64,000 nt of DNA, taken from assembly GCA_002086835.1 (NCBI GenBank), contig MVIG01000010.1:124001-188000 (forward strand), written 5' to 3'. The notes beneath the pieces were generated by a model. The model did no database searches and had not been told where the DNA came from. It saw only the letters and a program-made list of their open reading frames with translations. A program made the position numbers and the translations under genes. Below, one piece after another: positions 1-9,068 of this stretch (positions within the stretch are counted from its first letter, which is position 1; each line of letters starts with the position of its first letter). The DNA comes from Mycolicibacterium porcinum (lineage in GTDB: Bacteria; Actinomycetota; Actinomycetes; Mycobacteriales; Mycobacteriaceae).

Positions 1-310
1 GCGGCACCTGACCGTACTGCGGCTGAGCGCCCGGGTAAGCCTGCTGGCCGTACTGCTCGGGTCCCGGGTACTGCGGCTGCTGCGGCTGCGAGTAATCCGG
101 CTGCGGCACACCCTGGGAGGGCGGCTGGTACGACGGGTACTGCTGCGGCGTGTAGGCCGGCGGCTGCCAGGCCGGAGCTTGAGGCGTGGGGTCCTCGGAT
201 GCGGGGGTGGGCGGCTGCCACGCCTCGGCACCCGGCGCCTGGTCCCCCCCGGGCTCAGGCTGCTGACCGGGCCATTGCTGTCCCTGGTCAGGTCCCTGCG
301 GTCCGCTCAT
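1..310 (-). CDS. Pro/Gln/Tyr-rich N-terminus of a probable membrane protein (partial)
   Basis: Only the first ~103 codons are in the window; the gene runs off the left edge. The reading starts at ATG (308-310) and gives a low-complexity N-terminus starting MSGPQGPDQGQQWPGQQ and rich in Pro, Gln, Tyr and Gly (YPSYQPP, PQYPGPEQYGQQ type repeats). Such disordered cytosolic tails usually precede a single membrane helix in mycobacterial proteins. In M. tuberculosis the gene beside helY (Rv2091c) is a predicted membrane protein with this kind of head, so this is probably its orthologue. No catalytic domain is visible in the part seen. It lies 40 bp downstream of helY on the same strand and could be cotranscribed with it. 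Confidence 0.65.
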   Translation of the reverse strand, partial: MSGPQGPDQGQQWPGQQPEPGGDQAPGAEAWQPPTPASEDPTPQAPAWQPPAYTPQQYPSYQPPSQGVPQPDYSQPQQPQYPGPEQYGQQAYPGAQPQYGQVP

Positions 311-350
311 GGTTCTCCTTGATCCTGTTCGGGTGTCGCCAGACCACACC

Positions 351-3110
351 CTACCCCGCATCAACAGCAACAACGCCGCGGCGAACGTCGTTGACAGCGC
401 GTTTCGCGGTATTGCGCAGGGCAGGCGTGGGCGCGGCATTACGCACCTGGTCGAGCAGATCGAGCACCTGGCGGCACCATCGGACGAAATCGCCCGCCGA
501 CAGCGCCGAACCCGAGCCGCCGGCGTCGGAAGCCGCGAGCGCCGCCCCCAGATCGCCGGTGGTGGCCCAGCGGTAGACGGCGGTGACGAAACCCTCGTCG
601 GGTTCGCGACTCGGGGCCAACCGGTGCCGCTGCTCGTCGCCACGGAGGTCGGCCGACATCCGCCGGGTCTGGGCCAGCGCGCGGCGCAGGCCCGTGGTGG
701 GAATGTCGACGCCCAACACGCCACCGGCGGTGTCCCCGCGCGATTCGAACAACACGGCCGAGAGCACACCGGCCAGTTCCGCGGGCTGCAAACCGTCCCA
801 CAGCCCGGCGCGCAGACACTCGGCCACCAGCAGATCGCTCTCGCTGTAGATGCGGGCCAGCAGGCGGCCGGCGTCGGTGACCCGTGGTTCACCCGAATGT
901 GCCTCGATGAAGCCCCGTTCACCGAGCAGCGCCACGATCCGGTCGAAGGTGCGTGCCAGCGAGTGCGTCGCCGCGTTCACCTTCTGCTGGATCTGGGCGT
1001 TGTCGCGCTCGATGCGCAGATAGCGTTCGGCGATCCGGGCCTGGGCCTCGCGTTCGGGCAGTTGATGTGCCGGGTGGTGACGCAATGCCTCACGCAGACC
1101 GGCCAGTTCGGGATCGACATCGCGTTCGGGAGCCGCAGCACCCCGGCTCGGGCGCTTCGAGGGCACCGACAGGTCGGCGGCCGCCGACCGTAACGCCGAG
1201 GCCAGATCCCGGCGCACCCGTGGCTGCCGGTGTTCGACCCGCTTGGGCAACGTCATCACGCCCAGCGGAGCCGAGGCACCCGAGTAGTCGGCCGACGAAA
1301 TCCGGCCCGCCCAACGGTGTTCGGTGAGCACCAGCGGTCGCGGGTCGTCGCTGTCACGTTCGGCGGGCTCAAGCACCACCGCCAGTCCGCCCCGGCGGCC
1401 GTGGGTGATGGTGATGATGTCGCCGCGGCGCAACCCGGCCAGGGCGTCGGTGGCGGCCCGGCGCCGTTGCAGTCGCGACGCCCGGGACTGGGCGCGTTCG
1501 CGCTCACCGATCTTGGACCGCAACCGCACGTAGTCGAGGATCGGCGCATCCTTGCCGCCGAGTTCGGCCGCCAGCTCGCCCATCATCCGTTCGCCGCGCG
1601 CGATCCCGCGCACCAATCCGACCACCGACCGGTCGGCCTGATACTGGGCGAAGGAGCGCTCGAGCAGTTTGTGGGCCTGTTCGGGCCCCATCTGCTGCAC
1701 CAGGTTGATGGTCATGTTGTAGCTCGGCGCGAACGAGCTGCGCAGCGGGAAGGTCCGGGTCGAGGCCAGCCCGGCGACCTCGGCCGGTTCGGCGTTGCTG
1801 TCGTCGGGCCGCCACAGCACCACGGCATGGCCTTCGACGTCGATACCGCGGCGCCCCGCCCGCCCGGTCAGCTGGGTGTACTCCCCCGGCGTCAGCGGGA
1901 CGTGCTGTTCGCCGTTGAACTTCACCAGCCGCTCGAGCACCACGGTGCGGGCAGGCATGTTGATCCCCAGTGCCAGGGTCTCGGTGGCGAACACCGCCTT
2001 GACCAGGCCGGCGGTGAACAGCTCCTCCACCGTGTGCCGGAACACCGGCAGCATGCCTGCGTGGTGGGCGGCGAGCCCGCGCAACAGTCCTTCGCGCCAC
2101 TGGTGGTAGTCGAGGACGACCAGGTCGGATTCGGCCAGGTCGGCGCAGCGCCGGTCGACGATCTCCGCGATCCGGGTGCGCTCCTCGTCGGTGGTCAGCC
2201 GCAGCGGTGCCCGCAGGCACTGCTGGACGGCCGCGTCGCATCCGGCGCGCGAGAACACGAAGGTGATGGCGGGCAGCAGACCGGCGGCGTCCAGGGTGGC
2301 GATCACGTCGGGCCGGCTGGGCGGCCGGTACAGCTGCGGGCGGCCACCCCCTCCGCGTCCGCGCCCACGTCCGCGCGGTTGCCAGTCGGCCAGTCGGTCG
2401 GCTTCGCGTCGATGGCTGATGTGGCGCAACAGGTCCGGGTCCACGAGCGTGCTGTTCGTGCCCTCGAACAGGTCGAACAGCCGCCGCCCGACGAGCATGT
2501 GCTGGGACAGCGGGACCGGTCGGTGCTCGTCGACGACGACGGTGGTGTCGCCCCGAACGGTCTGGATCCAGCCGCCGAACTCCTCGGCATTGCTGACCGT
2601 CGCCGACAGGCTGACCAGCAGCACATCCTCGGGCAGGTGCAAGATCACCTCCTCCCACACCGCACCGCGCATGCGGTCGGCCAGGAAGTGCACCTCGTCC
2701 ATGACGACGTAGGAAAGCCCTTGCAGTGCAGGCGAATTCGCGTAGAGCATGTTGCGCAGCACTTCGGTGGTCATCACCACGATGTCGGCGTCACCATTGA
2801 TGGACTGATCGCCGGTGAGCAACCCGATCCTGTCTGCGCCGTAGCGGGCCACCAGATCGTTGTGCTTCTGGTTGCTCAGGGCCTTGATCGGTGTGGTGTA
2901 GAAGCACTTGCCGCCCGCCGCCAGCGCCAGGTGCACCGCGAACTCGCCGACCACGGTCTTGCCGGCCCCGGTCGGTGCGCACACCAGTACGCCGTGGCCG
3001 CGTTCCAGTGCGCGACAGGAACGCAGCTGGAAATCGTCGAGGGCGAACGGATATTCGGCGGTGAACTTGGTCAGCTCACCGCCGGGTTGGTCACCGGTGT
3101 CAGGTGGCAT
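351..3110 (-). CDS. helY: DEAD/DEAH-box RNA helicase HelY (Ski2/Mtr4-like)
   Basis: Predicted ATP-dependent superfamily 2 helicase of the Ski2/Mtr4 class (919 aa), expected to act on structured RNA in the cytoplasm. The Walker A motif APTGAGKT lies near residues 45-52 and the DEVH box in [11 protein letters not shown] near residue 140. The SAT motif (LSATVSN), a glycine-rich [11 protein letters not shown] spacer near residue 250, and the motif VI region [10 protein letters not shown] near residue 415 follow. The C-terminal part has the DSHCT-type helical domain of the family. The length fits mycobacterial HelY. Its ATG overlaps the end of tatC by 11 bp, so translation is probably coupled; the pairing with tat and paf genes is conserved in mycobacteria. 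Confidence 0.95.
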   Translation of the reverse strand: MPPDTGDQPGGELTKFTAEYPFALDDFQLRSCRALERGHGVLVCAPTGAGKTVVGEFAVHLALAAGGKCFYTTPIKALSNQKHNDLVARYGADRIGLLTGDQSINGDADIVVMTTEVLRNMLYANSPALQGLSYVVMDEVHFLADRMRGAVWEEVILHLPEDVLLVSLSATVSNAEEFGGWIQTVRGDTTVVVDEHRPVPLSQHMLVGRRLFDLFEGTNSTLVDPDLLRHISHRREADRLADWQPRGRGRGRGGGGRPQLYRPPSRPDVIATLDAAGLLPAITFVFSRAGCDAAVQQCLRAPLRLTTDEERTRIAEIVDRRCADLAESDLVVLDYHQWREGLLRGLAAHHAGMLPVFRHTVEELFTAGLVKAVFATETLALGINMPARTVVLERLVKFNGEQHVPLTPGEYTQLTGRAGRRGIDVEGHAVVLWRPDDSNAEPAEVAGLASTRTFPLRSSFAPSYNMTINLVQQMGPEQAHKLLERSFAQYQADRSVVGLVRGIARGERMMGELAAELGGKDAPILDYVRLRSKIGERERAQSRASRLQRRRAATDALAGLRRGDIITITHGRRGGLAVVLEPAERDSDDPRPLVLTEHRWAGRISSADYSGASAPLGVMTLPKRVEHRQPRVRRDLASALRSAAADLSVPSKRPSRGAAAPERDVDPELAGLREALRHHPAHQLPEREAQARIAERYLRIERDNAQIQQKVNAATHSLARTFDRIVALLGERGFIEAHSGEPRVTDAGRLLARIYSESDLLVAECLRAGLWDGLQPAELAGVLSAVLFESRGDTAGGVLGVDIPTTGLRRALAQTRRMSADLRGDEQRHRLAPSREPDEGFVTAVYRWATTGDLGAALAASDAGGSGSALSAGDFVRWCRQVLDLLDQVRNAAPTPALRNTAKRAVNDVRRGVVAVDAG

Positions 3111-4056
3111 CGTCGTCGATGTCGATCCGCGACGGCCTCACATCCGGCTCGGTCACCGGTTCCGGCCGCTCGATCGGCTCCGCCATCGGGATCGGCGCGG
3201 CCTCGTCCTCGGGCACCTCCAGCGCCTCGCGCCGGGCCTTGCGCTTGTCGTTGATCCGGGCGATCTGGATGGCGAACTCCAGCAGCAGGCTGAGCGCACA
3301 GGCCAGCGCCAGCATGGTGAACGGGTCAGAACCGGGCGTGGCGAACGCCGCGAATACGAACAGGCCGAAGATCAGGCCGCGGCGCCAGACCTTGAGCCGC
3401 TCGTAGCTGAGCATTCCGACCAGGTTGAGCATGATGATCAGCAGCGGGAACTCGAAGCTGATGCCGAACACCAGCAGCAGGTTGATCAGGAACCCGAAGT
3501 ACTGCTCGCCCGACAGCGCGGTGACCTGCACATCGCTGCCTACGGTGAGCAGGAAGCCCAGGGCGGTGGCCAGCACCACGTAGGCCAGGATCGCGCCGGT
3601 GATGAACAGCACGGCGCCGACGCCGACGAACGCCATCGCGAAGCGGCGTTCCTTCTTGTACAGACCCGGCGTGATGAACGCCCAGAGCTGGTAGAGCCAC
3701 ACCGGGCAGGCGAGTACCAGCCCGGCGGCCAGCGCCACCTTGAGGCGCAGCATGAACTGGTCGAACGGTCCGGTGGCCAGCAGGCGGCATTCGCCGTCGG
3801 GCGCGATGGTCGCCCGCGCTGAGGCAGGCAGCGAGCAGTACGGGCCGCGCAGCCATTCCCCCAGGCTGTGCAGGCCGAAGAAGCCGTTGGTGTACCAGAG
3901 GAAGCCGAAGATCGTCGTCAGCAGAACAGCGAGCACGCTGATCAGCAGACGGTTCCGCAGCTCGTGCAGGTGGTCGACCAACGACATCGTGCCGTCGGGG
4001 TTGACCCGCGAGCGGCGGCGGCGGGGATCGAGCTTCTTGATGAATCCGGAGGTCAC
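3100..4056 (-). CDS. tatC: Sec-independent (twin-arginine) translocase subunit TatC
   Basis: Multispanning inner-membrane receptor for folded proteins carrying twin-arginine signals (318 aa). The family signature [15 protein letters not shown] is near residues 24-38, and six hydrophobic segments follow. Conserved stretches include [38 protein letters not shown] and [10 protein letters not shown], which carries the conserved Phe-Glu pair. The charged C-terminal tail (RKARREALE and an acidic end) is cytosolic. The start is a GTG at 4054-4056 and gives the same N-terminus layout as mycobacterial TatC proteins ([11 protein letters not shown]). It sits in the tatA-tatC-helY leftward block; a separate tatB is not present here, as is usual for these genomes. 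Confidence 0.96.
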   Translation of the reverse strand: MTSGFIKKLDPRRRRSRVNPDGTMSLVDHLHELRNRLLISVLAVLLTTIFGFLWYTNGFFGLHSLGEWLRGPYCSLPASARATIAPDGECRLLATGPFDQFMLRLKVALAAGLVLACPVWLYQLWAFITPGLYKKERRFAMAFVGVGAVLFITGAILAYVVLATALGFLLTVGSDVQVTALSGEQYFGFLINLLLVFGISFEFPLLIIMLNLVGMLSYERLKVWRRGLIFGLFVFAAFATPGSDPFTMLALACALSLLLEFAIQIARINDKRKARREALEVPEDEAAPIPMAEPIERPEPVTEPDVRPSRIDIDDDAT

Positions 4057-4131
4057 GGGCGTGTTCTAGAGGCCTGGTCGTAGACGCGACACGTCATCGC
4101 GGGCGATGTCCGCGATCGGGTGCCGGACCGG

Positions 4132-4377
4132 TCAGGCCGTGTGGCGGTCCGGGGACTGCTCGGGTGCCGGAGCCTCGACCCGCTCGGAGGCAATCGGCTT
4201 GGCCGGCGGTGCCTCCGCCGGAGACGCAGAGTCCGACTGCATCTCCTTGATCTCAGACTTGAAGATCCGCATCGACTTACCGAGCGACCGCGCGGCGTCC
4301 GGCAGCTTCTTGGCGCCGAAAAGCAGCACGAACACCGCGATGACAATGATCCAGTGCCAGGGTTGTAGACCACCCAA
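4132..4377 (-). CDS. tatA: Twin-arginine translocase subunit TatA
   Basis: Small pore-forming partner of TatC (81 aa). It has one N-terminal membrane helix ([15 protein letters not shown]), the hinge [17 protein letters not shown] and an amphipathic helix ([11 protein letters not shown]), followed by a Pro/Ala/Glu-rich soluble tail. The start is TTG at 4375-4377. It is supported by a strong ribosome binding site, GGAGG, about 8 bases upstream and by the family N-terminus MGxLxPWHW. It lies 75 bp before tatC and 30 bp after pafC on the same strand. Confidence 0.95.
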   Translation of the reverse strand: MGGLQPWHWIIVIAVFVLLFGAKKLPDAARSLGKSMRIFKSEIKEMQSDSASPAEAPPAKPIASERVEAPAPEQSPDRHTA

Positions 4378-4407
4378 TTTGGTTACCTCCAGACGTCCGT
4401 GCTGAGT

Positions 4408-5364
4408 CTACCCGCGCGCGTCGTCGGCGTCGTAGACACGCAGGGCCTCAGCGGCCGCGTCCCGCACCCGCTGCGCCAACGACTCCGGGGCGAGCACCGT
4501 GACCGCCGAGCCGAAGCCGAGTACGAACCTGGCCATCCAGTCTTCGGAGGCGTACGTCATCGCCGCCTCACAGGCACCGTCGGGCAGTTCCCTGACCACC
4601 CGTAACGGGTAGTAGTCGAACACCCACGCCGCAGTCGCGTCGACCAGCAGGGTGGCCGACGGGAGCGCCGGATCCGCGTCGAACAGCGACGTGTCGGGGC
4701 CGGCCTGCACCGCCGGCGGTGGCGGCGCCGACGCCTCGTCGAGCACCTGCGCGTCGACGATGCGGTCGAACCGGAACAGCCGCACCGCCTCCGCGGTCCG
4801 GCACCACGCCTCCAGATAGCTGTTGTCACCGACCAGCGCGACCCGAATCGGATCGACCGTGCGCGTGCTCAAGGAATCCCGTGACGCCGAGTAGTACTCG
4901 AGGGTCACGGCCCGGCCGTCACGCACCGCGGCCCGCACCGCGGCGGCGGCGACGCTCTCGGTCTGAGCGGGCTCGTCGACGGCCGCCAGCTTGCTGCCTG
5001 CCGCAGATTCGACCTTGGCGATCGCGCTGCGCGCGGCTTCCGGGTCGACCATGCCGGGCACGTCGACCAGTGCCCGCAGCGCCACCAGGATGCCGGTCGC
5101 TTCGGTGGAGGTCAGCCGCAGCGGGCGGTCGACGCCAGCGCTGAACGTGACTTCGACTGTGTCGCCTTCGAAATCGAAGTCGATGAGGTCGCCGGGGCTG
5201 TAGCCGGGGAGGCCACACATCCACAACTGCCGCAGGTCGTCGTCGAGTTGCTTGCGGGTGACTCCCAGCGCCCCGGCCGCCTCTTCCCGCGTCACCTTCG
5301 GGTTGGCCTGGAAGTACGGCACCATGTTCAGCATCCGGACCAGCCGGGTCGATACCTGGCTCAT
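4408..5364 (-). CDS. pafC: WYL-domain transcription factor PafC
   Basis: Second subunit of the PafBC activator, which drives the RecA-independent DNA-damage response of mycobacteria. The name refers only to linkage with pafA. The protein (318 aa) has an N-terminal winged HTH (TREEAAGALGVTRKQLDDDL near residues 24-43), a central WYL domain (TLEYYSASRDSLSTRTVDP and the following Trp/Arg-rich strand region) and a C-terminal WCX extension ending near RVRDAAAEALRVYD. The ATG at 5362-5364 overlaps the stop of a 12-codon micro-ORF created by a 35-bp duplication at the pafB end, so translational coupling to pafB is likely indirect here. Confidence 0.93.
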   Translation of the reverse strand: MSQVSTRLVRMLNMVPYFQANPKVTREEAAGALGVTRKQLDDDLRQLWMCGLPGYSPGDLIDFDFEGDTVEVTFSAGVDRPLRLTSTEATGILVALRALVDVPGMVDPEAARSAIAKVESAAGSKLAAVDEPAQTESVAAAAVRAAVRDGRAVTLEYYSASRDSLSTRTVDPIRVALVGDNSYLEAWCRTAEAVRLFRFDRIVDAQVLDEASAPPPPAVQAGPDTSLFDADPALPSATLLVDATAAWVFDYYPLRVVRELPDGACEAAMTYASEDWMARFVLGFGSAVTVLAPESLAQRVRDAAAEALRVYDADDARG

Positions 5365-5445
5365 GCGCGATCCGCCTCCGGCTCCTCGCTGGCCCTCATG
5401 CGCGGTCCCCCTCCGGCTCCTCGCTGGCCCTCATGCGCGGGTCCG
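5361..5445. repeat. 35-bp tandem duplication at the pafB/pafC junction
   Basis: Two 35-bp units, 5361-5395 and 5396-5430, differ at only a few positions (cgatccgcct against cggtccccct), and a partial third copy begins at 5431. On the minus strand each unit reads ATGAGGGCCAGCGAGGAGCC and continues to GCATGA. Unit 5396-5430 encodes the last residues of PafB (MRASEEPEGDRA and stop). Unit 5361-5395 encodes MRASEEPEADRA and a stop that overlaps the pafC ATG. The array therefore looks like a duplicated translational-coupling junction. Confidence 0.9.
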
Positions 5446-6433
5446 CCCCCGTCCCCGCCTGCGCCCGCAACCGCGCCAACACGTCCTCGCGCAGCGACTG
5501 TGGTGCCAGCGCCACGGCGTCGGCTCCGTAACTGGCTATCTCCCTGGCCAATCTGTCGTTTCCCCCGACGTCGACGGTGATCTCCTCGCCGGCGCGGCCG
5601 GCCAGCGTGCGCGGCTCGGTCGCGATGGCCTGCCGCCGCAAGGCGGTGGCCCGCCCGTCGGCCACCCAGACCCGGGCCTGCTCCCCCGTCGGCGACTCGG
5701 CGACCACGCGCTGCACGACCTCACGCAGGTTGACCCCATCGGGTTTCTGTACGACACCGGGGTCTCCGATCGCCTCGACCGTGTCCCCGAGGCGCGACAG
5801 CCGGAACGTGCGCGTGTCGTCGCGGAGCCGGTCATGTCCGACGAGGTACCAACGGCCCCGGTGCGTCACCACACCCCACGGTTCCACGGTGCGGGTGGTG
5901 TACGGATCACTGCGCGAATACCGGTGTTCGAACTGCACCACCCGTCCGGTGTCGATGGCCGACAGCAGGGTTCCCAGCACCTTCTCCGAACCCCGGATAC
6001 CCGGCAACACCGCCGTGGTGGCGATCGCGACCGCCTGATCACCGCCTTCGACGTCCACCCCCGCGGCCCGCAACTTGAGCACCGCACCCTGGGTCGCGGT
6101 GATCAACTCCGGCGACTGCCACAGCTGCGTGGCCACCGCGACTGCCGCGGCCTCGTCCGCGGTCAATTCGACAGCAGGAAGCGCATACGCCTCCCGATTG
6201 ATCCGATACCCCTCGGTGGGGTCGAACTTCGACACCCGGCCGGTCTCCAGCGGGATTCCCAGATCACGCAATTCGTTCTTGTCGCGCTCGAACATTCGCG
6301 AGAACGCCTCGTCACTGGAGCTGTCGTCGTAGCCCTGGACGATTTTGCGGATCTTTTCTGCCGGCAGAAAACGATCGGTGGACAGCAGGGCGATGACAAG
6401 ATTCATCAACCGCTCGACTTTGGATACCGCCAC
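5396..6433 (-). CDS. pafB: WYL-domain transcription factor PafB
   Basis: Partner of PafC in the heterodimeric activator of DNA-repair genes (345 aa). The N-terminal HTH region starts VSKVERLMNLVIALLS and continues ERDKNELRDLGIPLETG (residues ~45-65), typical of the DeoR-like winged helix of WYL proteins. The WYL core is near residues 160-215 (QFEHRYSRSDPYTTRTVEPWGVVTHRGRWYL), and a WCX domain follows to the end. It starts at GTG 6431-6433, giving MAVSKVERLMNLV, the same as known PafB N-termini. The last 12 residues lie inside the 35-bp tandem duplication, so the extreme C-terminus may differ from that of relatives. Confidence 0.93.
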   Translation of the reverse strand: MAVSKVERLMNLVIALLSTDRFLPAEKIRKIVQGYDDSSSDEAFSRMFERDKNELRDLGIPLETGRVSKFDPTEGYRINREAYALPAVELTADEAAAVAVATQLWQSPELITATQGAVLKLRAAGVDVEGGDQAVAIATTAVLPGIRGSEKVLGTLLSAIDTGRVVQFEHRYSRSDPYTTRTVEPWGVVTHRGRWYLVGHDRLRDDTRTFRLSRLGDTVEAIGDPGVVQKPDGVNLREVVQRVVAESPTGEQARVWVADGRATALRRQAIATEPRTLAGRAGEEITVDVGGNDRLAREIASYGADAVALAPQSLREDVLARLRAQAGTGADPRMRASEEPEGDRA

Positions 6434-6451
6434 GAGAAGAGAGCTTAGAGC

Positions 6452-7810
6452 TCACATGCTGGCGATCAGGCGCTTGACTCGCTCATCGACCGACCGGAAC
6501 GGATCCTTGCAGAGCACGGTGCGCTGGGCCTGATCGTTGAGCTTGAGGTGCACCCAGTCGACGGTGAAATCCCGCCCCGCTTCTTGTGCGGCACTGATGA
6601 ACTCGCCGCGCAACTTGGCCCGGGTGGTCTGCGGCGGGGTGTTGACCGCCGCGTCGATCTCCTCGTCGGTGGTGATCCGGGAGGCCAGGCCTTTGCGTTG
6701 CAGCAGATCGAACACGCCGCGTCCGCGCTTGATGTCGTGGTAGGCGAGATCGAGCTGGCTGATCTTCGGGTCGGACAGCTCCATGTTGTAGCGGTCCTGG
6801 TAGCGCTGGAACAGCTTGCGCTTGATCACCCAGTCGATCTCGGTGTCGACCTTGGCGAAGTCCTGGCTCTCGACCGCGTCCAGTTGCCTGCCCCACAGAT
6901 CGACCACCTGCTCGATCTGGGTGCTGGGTTCGCGGGTCTGCAGGTACTCCACGGCCCGGCTGTAGTACTCGCGCTGGATGTCGAGGGCGCTGGCCTGCCG
7001 TCCGCCGGCCAGCCGCACCGGACGCCGCCCGGTGAGATCGTGGCTGACCTCGCGGATGGCGCGGATCGGGTTGTCGAGGGAGAAGTCCCGGAACGGCACG
7101 CCGGCCTCGATCATCTCCAGCACCAGCGACGCGGTACCCACCTTGAGCATCGTGGTGGCCTCGCACATGTTGGAGTCACCGACGATGACGTGCAGCCGGC
7201 GGTACTTCTCGGCGTCGGCGTGCGGCTCGTCGCGGGTGTTGATGATCGGACGCGACCGGGTGGTGGCACTGGAGACGCCCTCCCAGATGTGCTCGGCGCG
7301 CTGGCTCAGGCAGTAGGTGGCGGCCTTGGGCGTCTGCAGCACCTTGCCCGCGCCGCAGATGAGCTGGCGGGTGACCAGGAACGGAAGCAGCACGTCGGAG
7401 ATCCGGGAGAACTCACCGGCCCGCACGATCAGGTAGTTCTCGTGGCAGCCGTAGGAGTTGCCCGCCGAGTCGGTGTTGTTCTTGAACAGGTAGATGTCGC
7501 CGCCGATGCCCTCGTCGGCGAGCCGCTGCTCGGCATCGATCAGCAGGTCCTCCAGGACGCGCTCGCCGGCGCGGTCGTGGGTGACCAGCTGGGTCAGGTT
7601 GTCGCATTCGGCGGTCGCGTACTCGGGGTGGCTGCCCACGTCGAGATATAACCGGGCCCCGTTGCGGAGGAACACGTTGGAACTGCGGCCCCACGACACC
7701 ACCCGCCGGAACAGATAGCGGGCGACCTCGTCGGGGCTGAGCCGGCGATGGCCATGGAAGGTGCAGGTCACACCGAATTCCGTCTCGATTCCCATGATTC
7801 GTCGCTGCAC
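6452..7810 (-). CDS. pafA: Pup--protein ligase PafA
   Basis: Joins the C-terminal glutamate of Pup to substrate lysines in an ATP-dependent reaction, marking proteins for the mycobacterial proteasome. I place the start at GTG 7808-7810 rather than further upstream, because this yields 452 aa beginning [15 protein letters not shown], as in M. tuberculosis PafA. The glutamine-synthetase-like core shows the metal-binding GIETEFG, the [15 protein letters not shown] loop, [18 protein letters not shown], and the [26 protein letters not shown] region shared with Dop. The end [15 protein letters not shown] is the family C-terminus. It lies 18 bp upstream of pafB in the same leftward block. Confidence 0.97.
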   Translation of the reverse strand: MQRRIMGIETEFGVTCTFHGHRRLSPDEVARYLFRRVVSWGRSSNVFLRNGARLYLDVGSHPEYATAECDNLTQLVTHDRAGERVLEDLLIDAEQRLADEGIGGDIYLFKNNTDSAGNSYGCHENYLIVRAGEFSRISDVLLPFLVTRQLICGAGKVLQTPKAATYCLSQRAEHIWEGVSSATTRSRPIINTRDEPHADAEKYRRLHVIVGDSNMCEATTMLKVGTASLVLEMIEAGVPFRDFSLDNPIRAIREVSHDLTGRRPVRLAGGRQASALDIQREYYSRAVEYLQTREPSTQIEQVVDLWGRQLDAVESQDFAKVDTEIDWVIKRKLFQRYQDRYNMELSDPKISQLDLAYHDIKRGRGVFDLLQRKGLASRITTDEEIDAAVNTPPQTTRAKLRGEFISAAQEAGRDFTVDWVHLKLNDQAQRTVLCKDPFRSVDERVKRLIASM

Positions 7811-7877
7811 GCTAACGAGCTTACGGGTTGGGTAACGGTAACGGTGGGCAAGCTCGCGCTGACAGTGCGGCAAAATC

Positions 7878-8525
7878 TCAAAGTGAGCCGTCGGGCAACC
7901 CGAGTATCCGTTCGATCGCCTGCCGATAGGCGCCGATCACGCGTTGCGCTCGGGGCCCACTGACGTCGATTTCGAGTGATCCGTTCCGCTCGGTGGCGAC
8001 GGCGAAGGCGTCGGCGAGCACGCCGTCCAGGCCGGCGATGAACATGGCGGCCTCGTGCGGGAACTCGACGTCGAACACGCCTTCGTCGCATCCCTGGCGG
8101 ATGACGGCTTCGAGCATGGGCACCGAGGTGCGCATGGATTCCTTGGCCAGCTTCTGCCGGAACAGCGCATTCTCGTCCCGCCACAGGTGCATGAGGATTG
8201 CCACGGTCTCCGGGTTGTCCGCCTTCCAGGTGGCCGACGCCCGGAAGTAGGCGCGCAGCTTGGCAGCGGCGTCGAGGCCGGTATCGGCGACCACCGCCTG
8301 CAACGGCCGCGACGCGCTCTCTGCCATGGCGTCGACGATCCCCTCCAGCAGCGCCTGCTTCGAGCCGAAGTAGTGATACAGCGCGCCCTTGGACAGCTGC
8401 ACCTTGGCGAGCACGTCCTCGATGGTCATCCGCTCGTAGCCCTTGTCGCGGATGAGCTCAAGGGCGGCATTGAGAATCTCTCCACGCCGGGCGGCGTACT
8501 CCTCTGGTTTGACCCGACGGGCCAC
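7878..8525 (-). CDS. TetR-family repressor (divergent from a small membrane protein)
   Basis: TetR/AcrR regulator of about 215 aa. The N-terminal HTH is clear ([41 protein letters not shown], given here only to name residues ~15-55), and the C-terminal ligand domain is of no recognised subfamily. Two GTG codons could start it. The AGGAGG at 8532-8537 is too close to the first (8529-8531) but about 5 bases before the second (8523-8525), so I use the second. It is transcribed away from the membrane-protein gene at 8607, and a 23-bp palindrome sits between them, so it probably represses that gene and itself. Confidence 0.88.
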   Translation of the reverse strand: MARRVKPEEYAARRGEILNAALELIRDKGYERMTIEDVLAKVQLSKGALYHYFGSKQALLEGIVDAMAESASRPLQAVVADTGLDAAAKLRAYFRASATWKADNPETVAILMHLWRDENALFRQKLAKESMRTSVPMLEAVIRQGCDEGVFDVEFPHEAAMFIAGLDGVLADAFAVATERNGSLEIDVSGPRAQRVIGAYRQAIERILGLPDGSL

Positions 8526-8570
8526 GGTCACCTCCTATTGACGTCCGCTCCGGGCCGAGCCTAATCTAAA

Positions 8571-8593
8571 AATAGACCGTCCGTCGGTTTATT
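8571..8593. promoter_or_regulatory. Probable TetR operator palindrome
   Basis: Inverted repeat with 9-bp arms AATAGACCG (8571-8579) and CGGTTTATT (8585-8593) around a 5-bp centre, with one mismatch between arms. It lies between the divergent TetR gene (start 8525) and the membrane-protein gene (start 8607), where a TetR dimer would block both promoters. Its size fits TetR operators. The assignment is by position and symmetry only. Confidence 0.65.
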
Positions 8594-8606
8594 GATCGGA
8601 GTAGCG

Positions 8607-9059
8607 ATGCCCCAGGCCACCCCAGAAGCCCGACGCCGCACTCGGGCATTCGCCCGCGTGCTGGGCCCGTTCATCGCGACCGCGACGGCGATCATCGCGG
8701 TTCGCCTGCCCGACCTCACCGGATTGCTCGGCGGCCTGTTCGACAACGCGGTCCTGCCCTGGATCCTCGGTGCGGCGATGCTGATCATGGGCCTGGTCGT
8801 GATCGCATTCCACCAGTACTGGTACAGCGTCACGGCGTCGCTCATCTCGCTGTTCGGCTGGTTCGTGGCGCTGCGCGGAGTGGCGATGATGGCCATTCCG
8901 TCGGCGATCGACTCCGGGGCCAACGCGACGGTCACCAGCCCGGGCCTGCTGCTCGCCGCCCGGATCTTCTTCCTGCTGCTGACCCTGATGGGCCTGTGGC
9001 TGACCTACGTCGGCTGGCGTCGCGAGCACACGCCGGACCACAGCCCGGTCACCGCCTGA
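8607..9059 (+). CDS. Small four-helix membrane protein
   Basis: A 150-aa integral membrane protein of unknown function, with about four hydrophobic segments: GPFIATATAIIAV, LPWILGAAMLIMGLVVIAF, VTASLISLFGWFVALRGVAMM and LLLAARIFFLLLTLMGLWLTYVGW. ATG 8607 is chosen because GGAG (8598-8601) precedes it at a normal distance; a TTG 15 bp upstream lacks such a site. The polar tail RREHTPDHSPVTA is probably cytosolic. It is divergent from a TetR gene with a palindrome in between, so it is likely the repressed target, perhaps in stress or efflux physiology (inference). Confidence 0.75.
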   Translation: MPQATPEARRRTRAFARVLGPFIATATAIIAVRLPDLTGLLGGLFDNAVLPWILGAAMLIMGLVVIAFHQYWYSVTASLISLFGWFVALRGVAMMAIPSAIDSGANATVTSPGLLLAARIFFLLLTLMGLWLTYVGWRREHTPDHSPVTA

Positions 9060-9068
9060 GCCGCGCGA

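Noticed and set aside
309..1193. Long plus-strand reading frame opposite helY
   Set aside because: It is antisense to the helY C-terminal coding region, with high-GC codon periodicity shadow and no recognisable domain.
1230..3254. 674-codon plus-strand frame opposite helY
   Set aside because: Mirror of the helY coding strand; the real gene has all helicase motifs on the minus strand.
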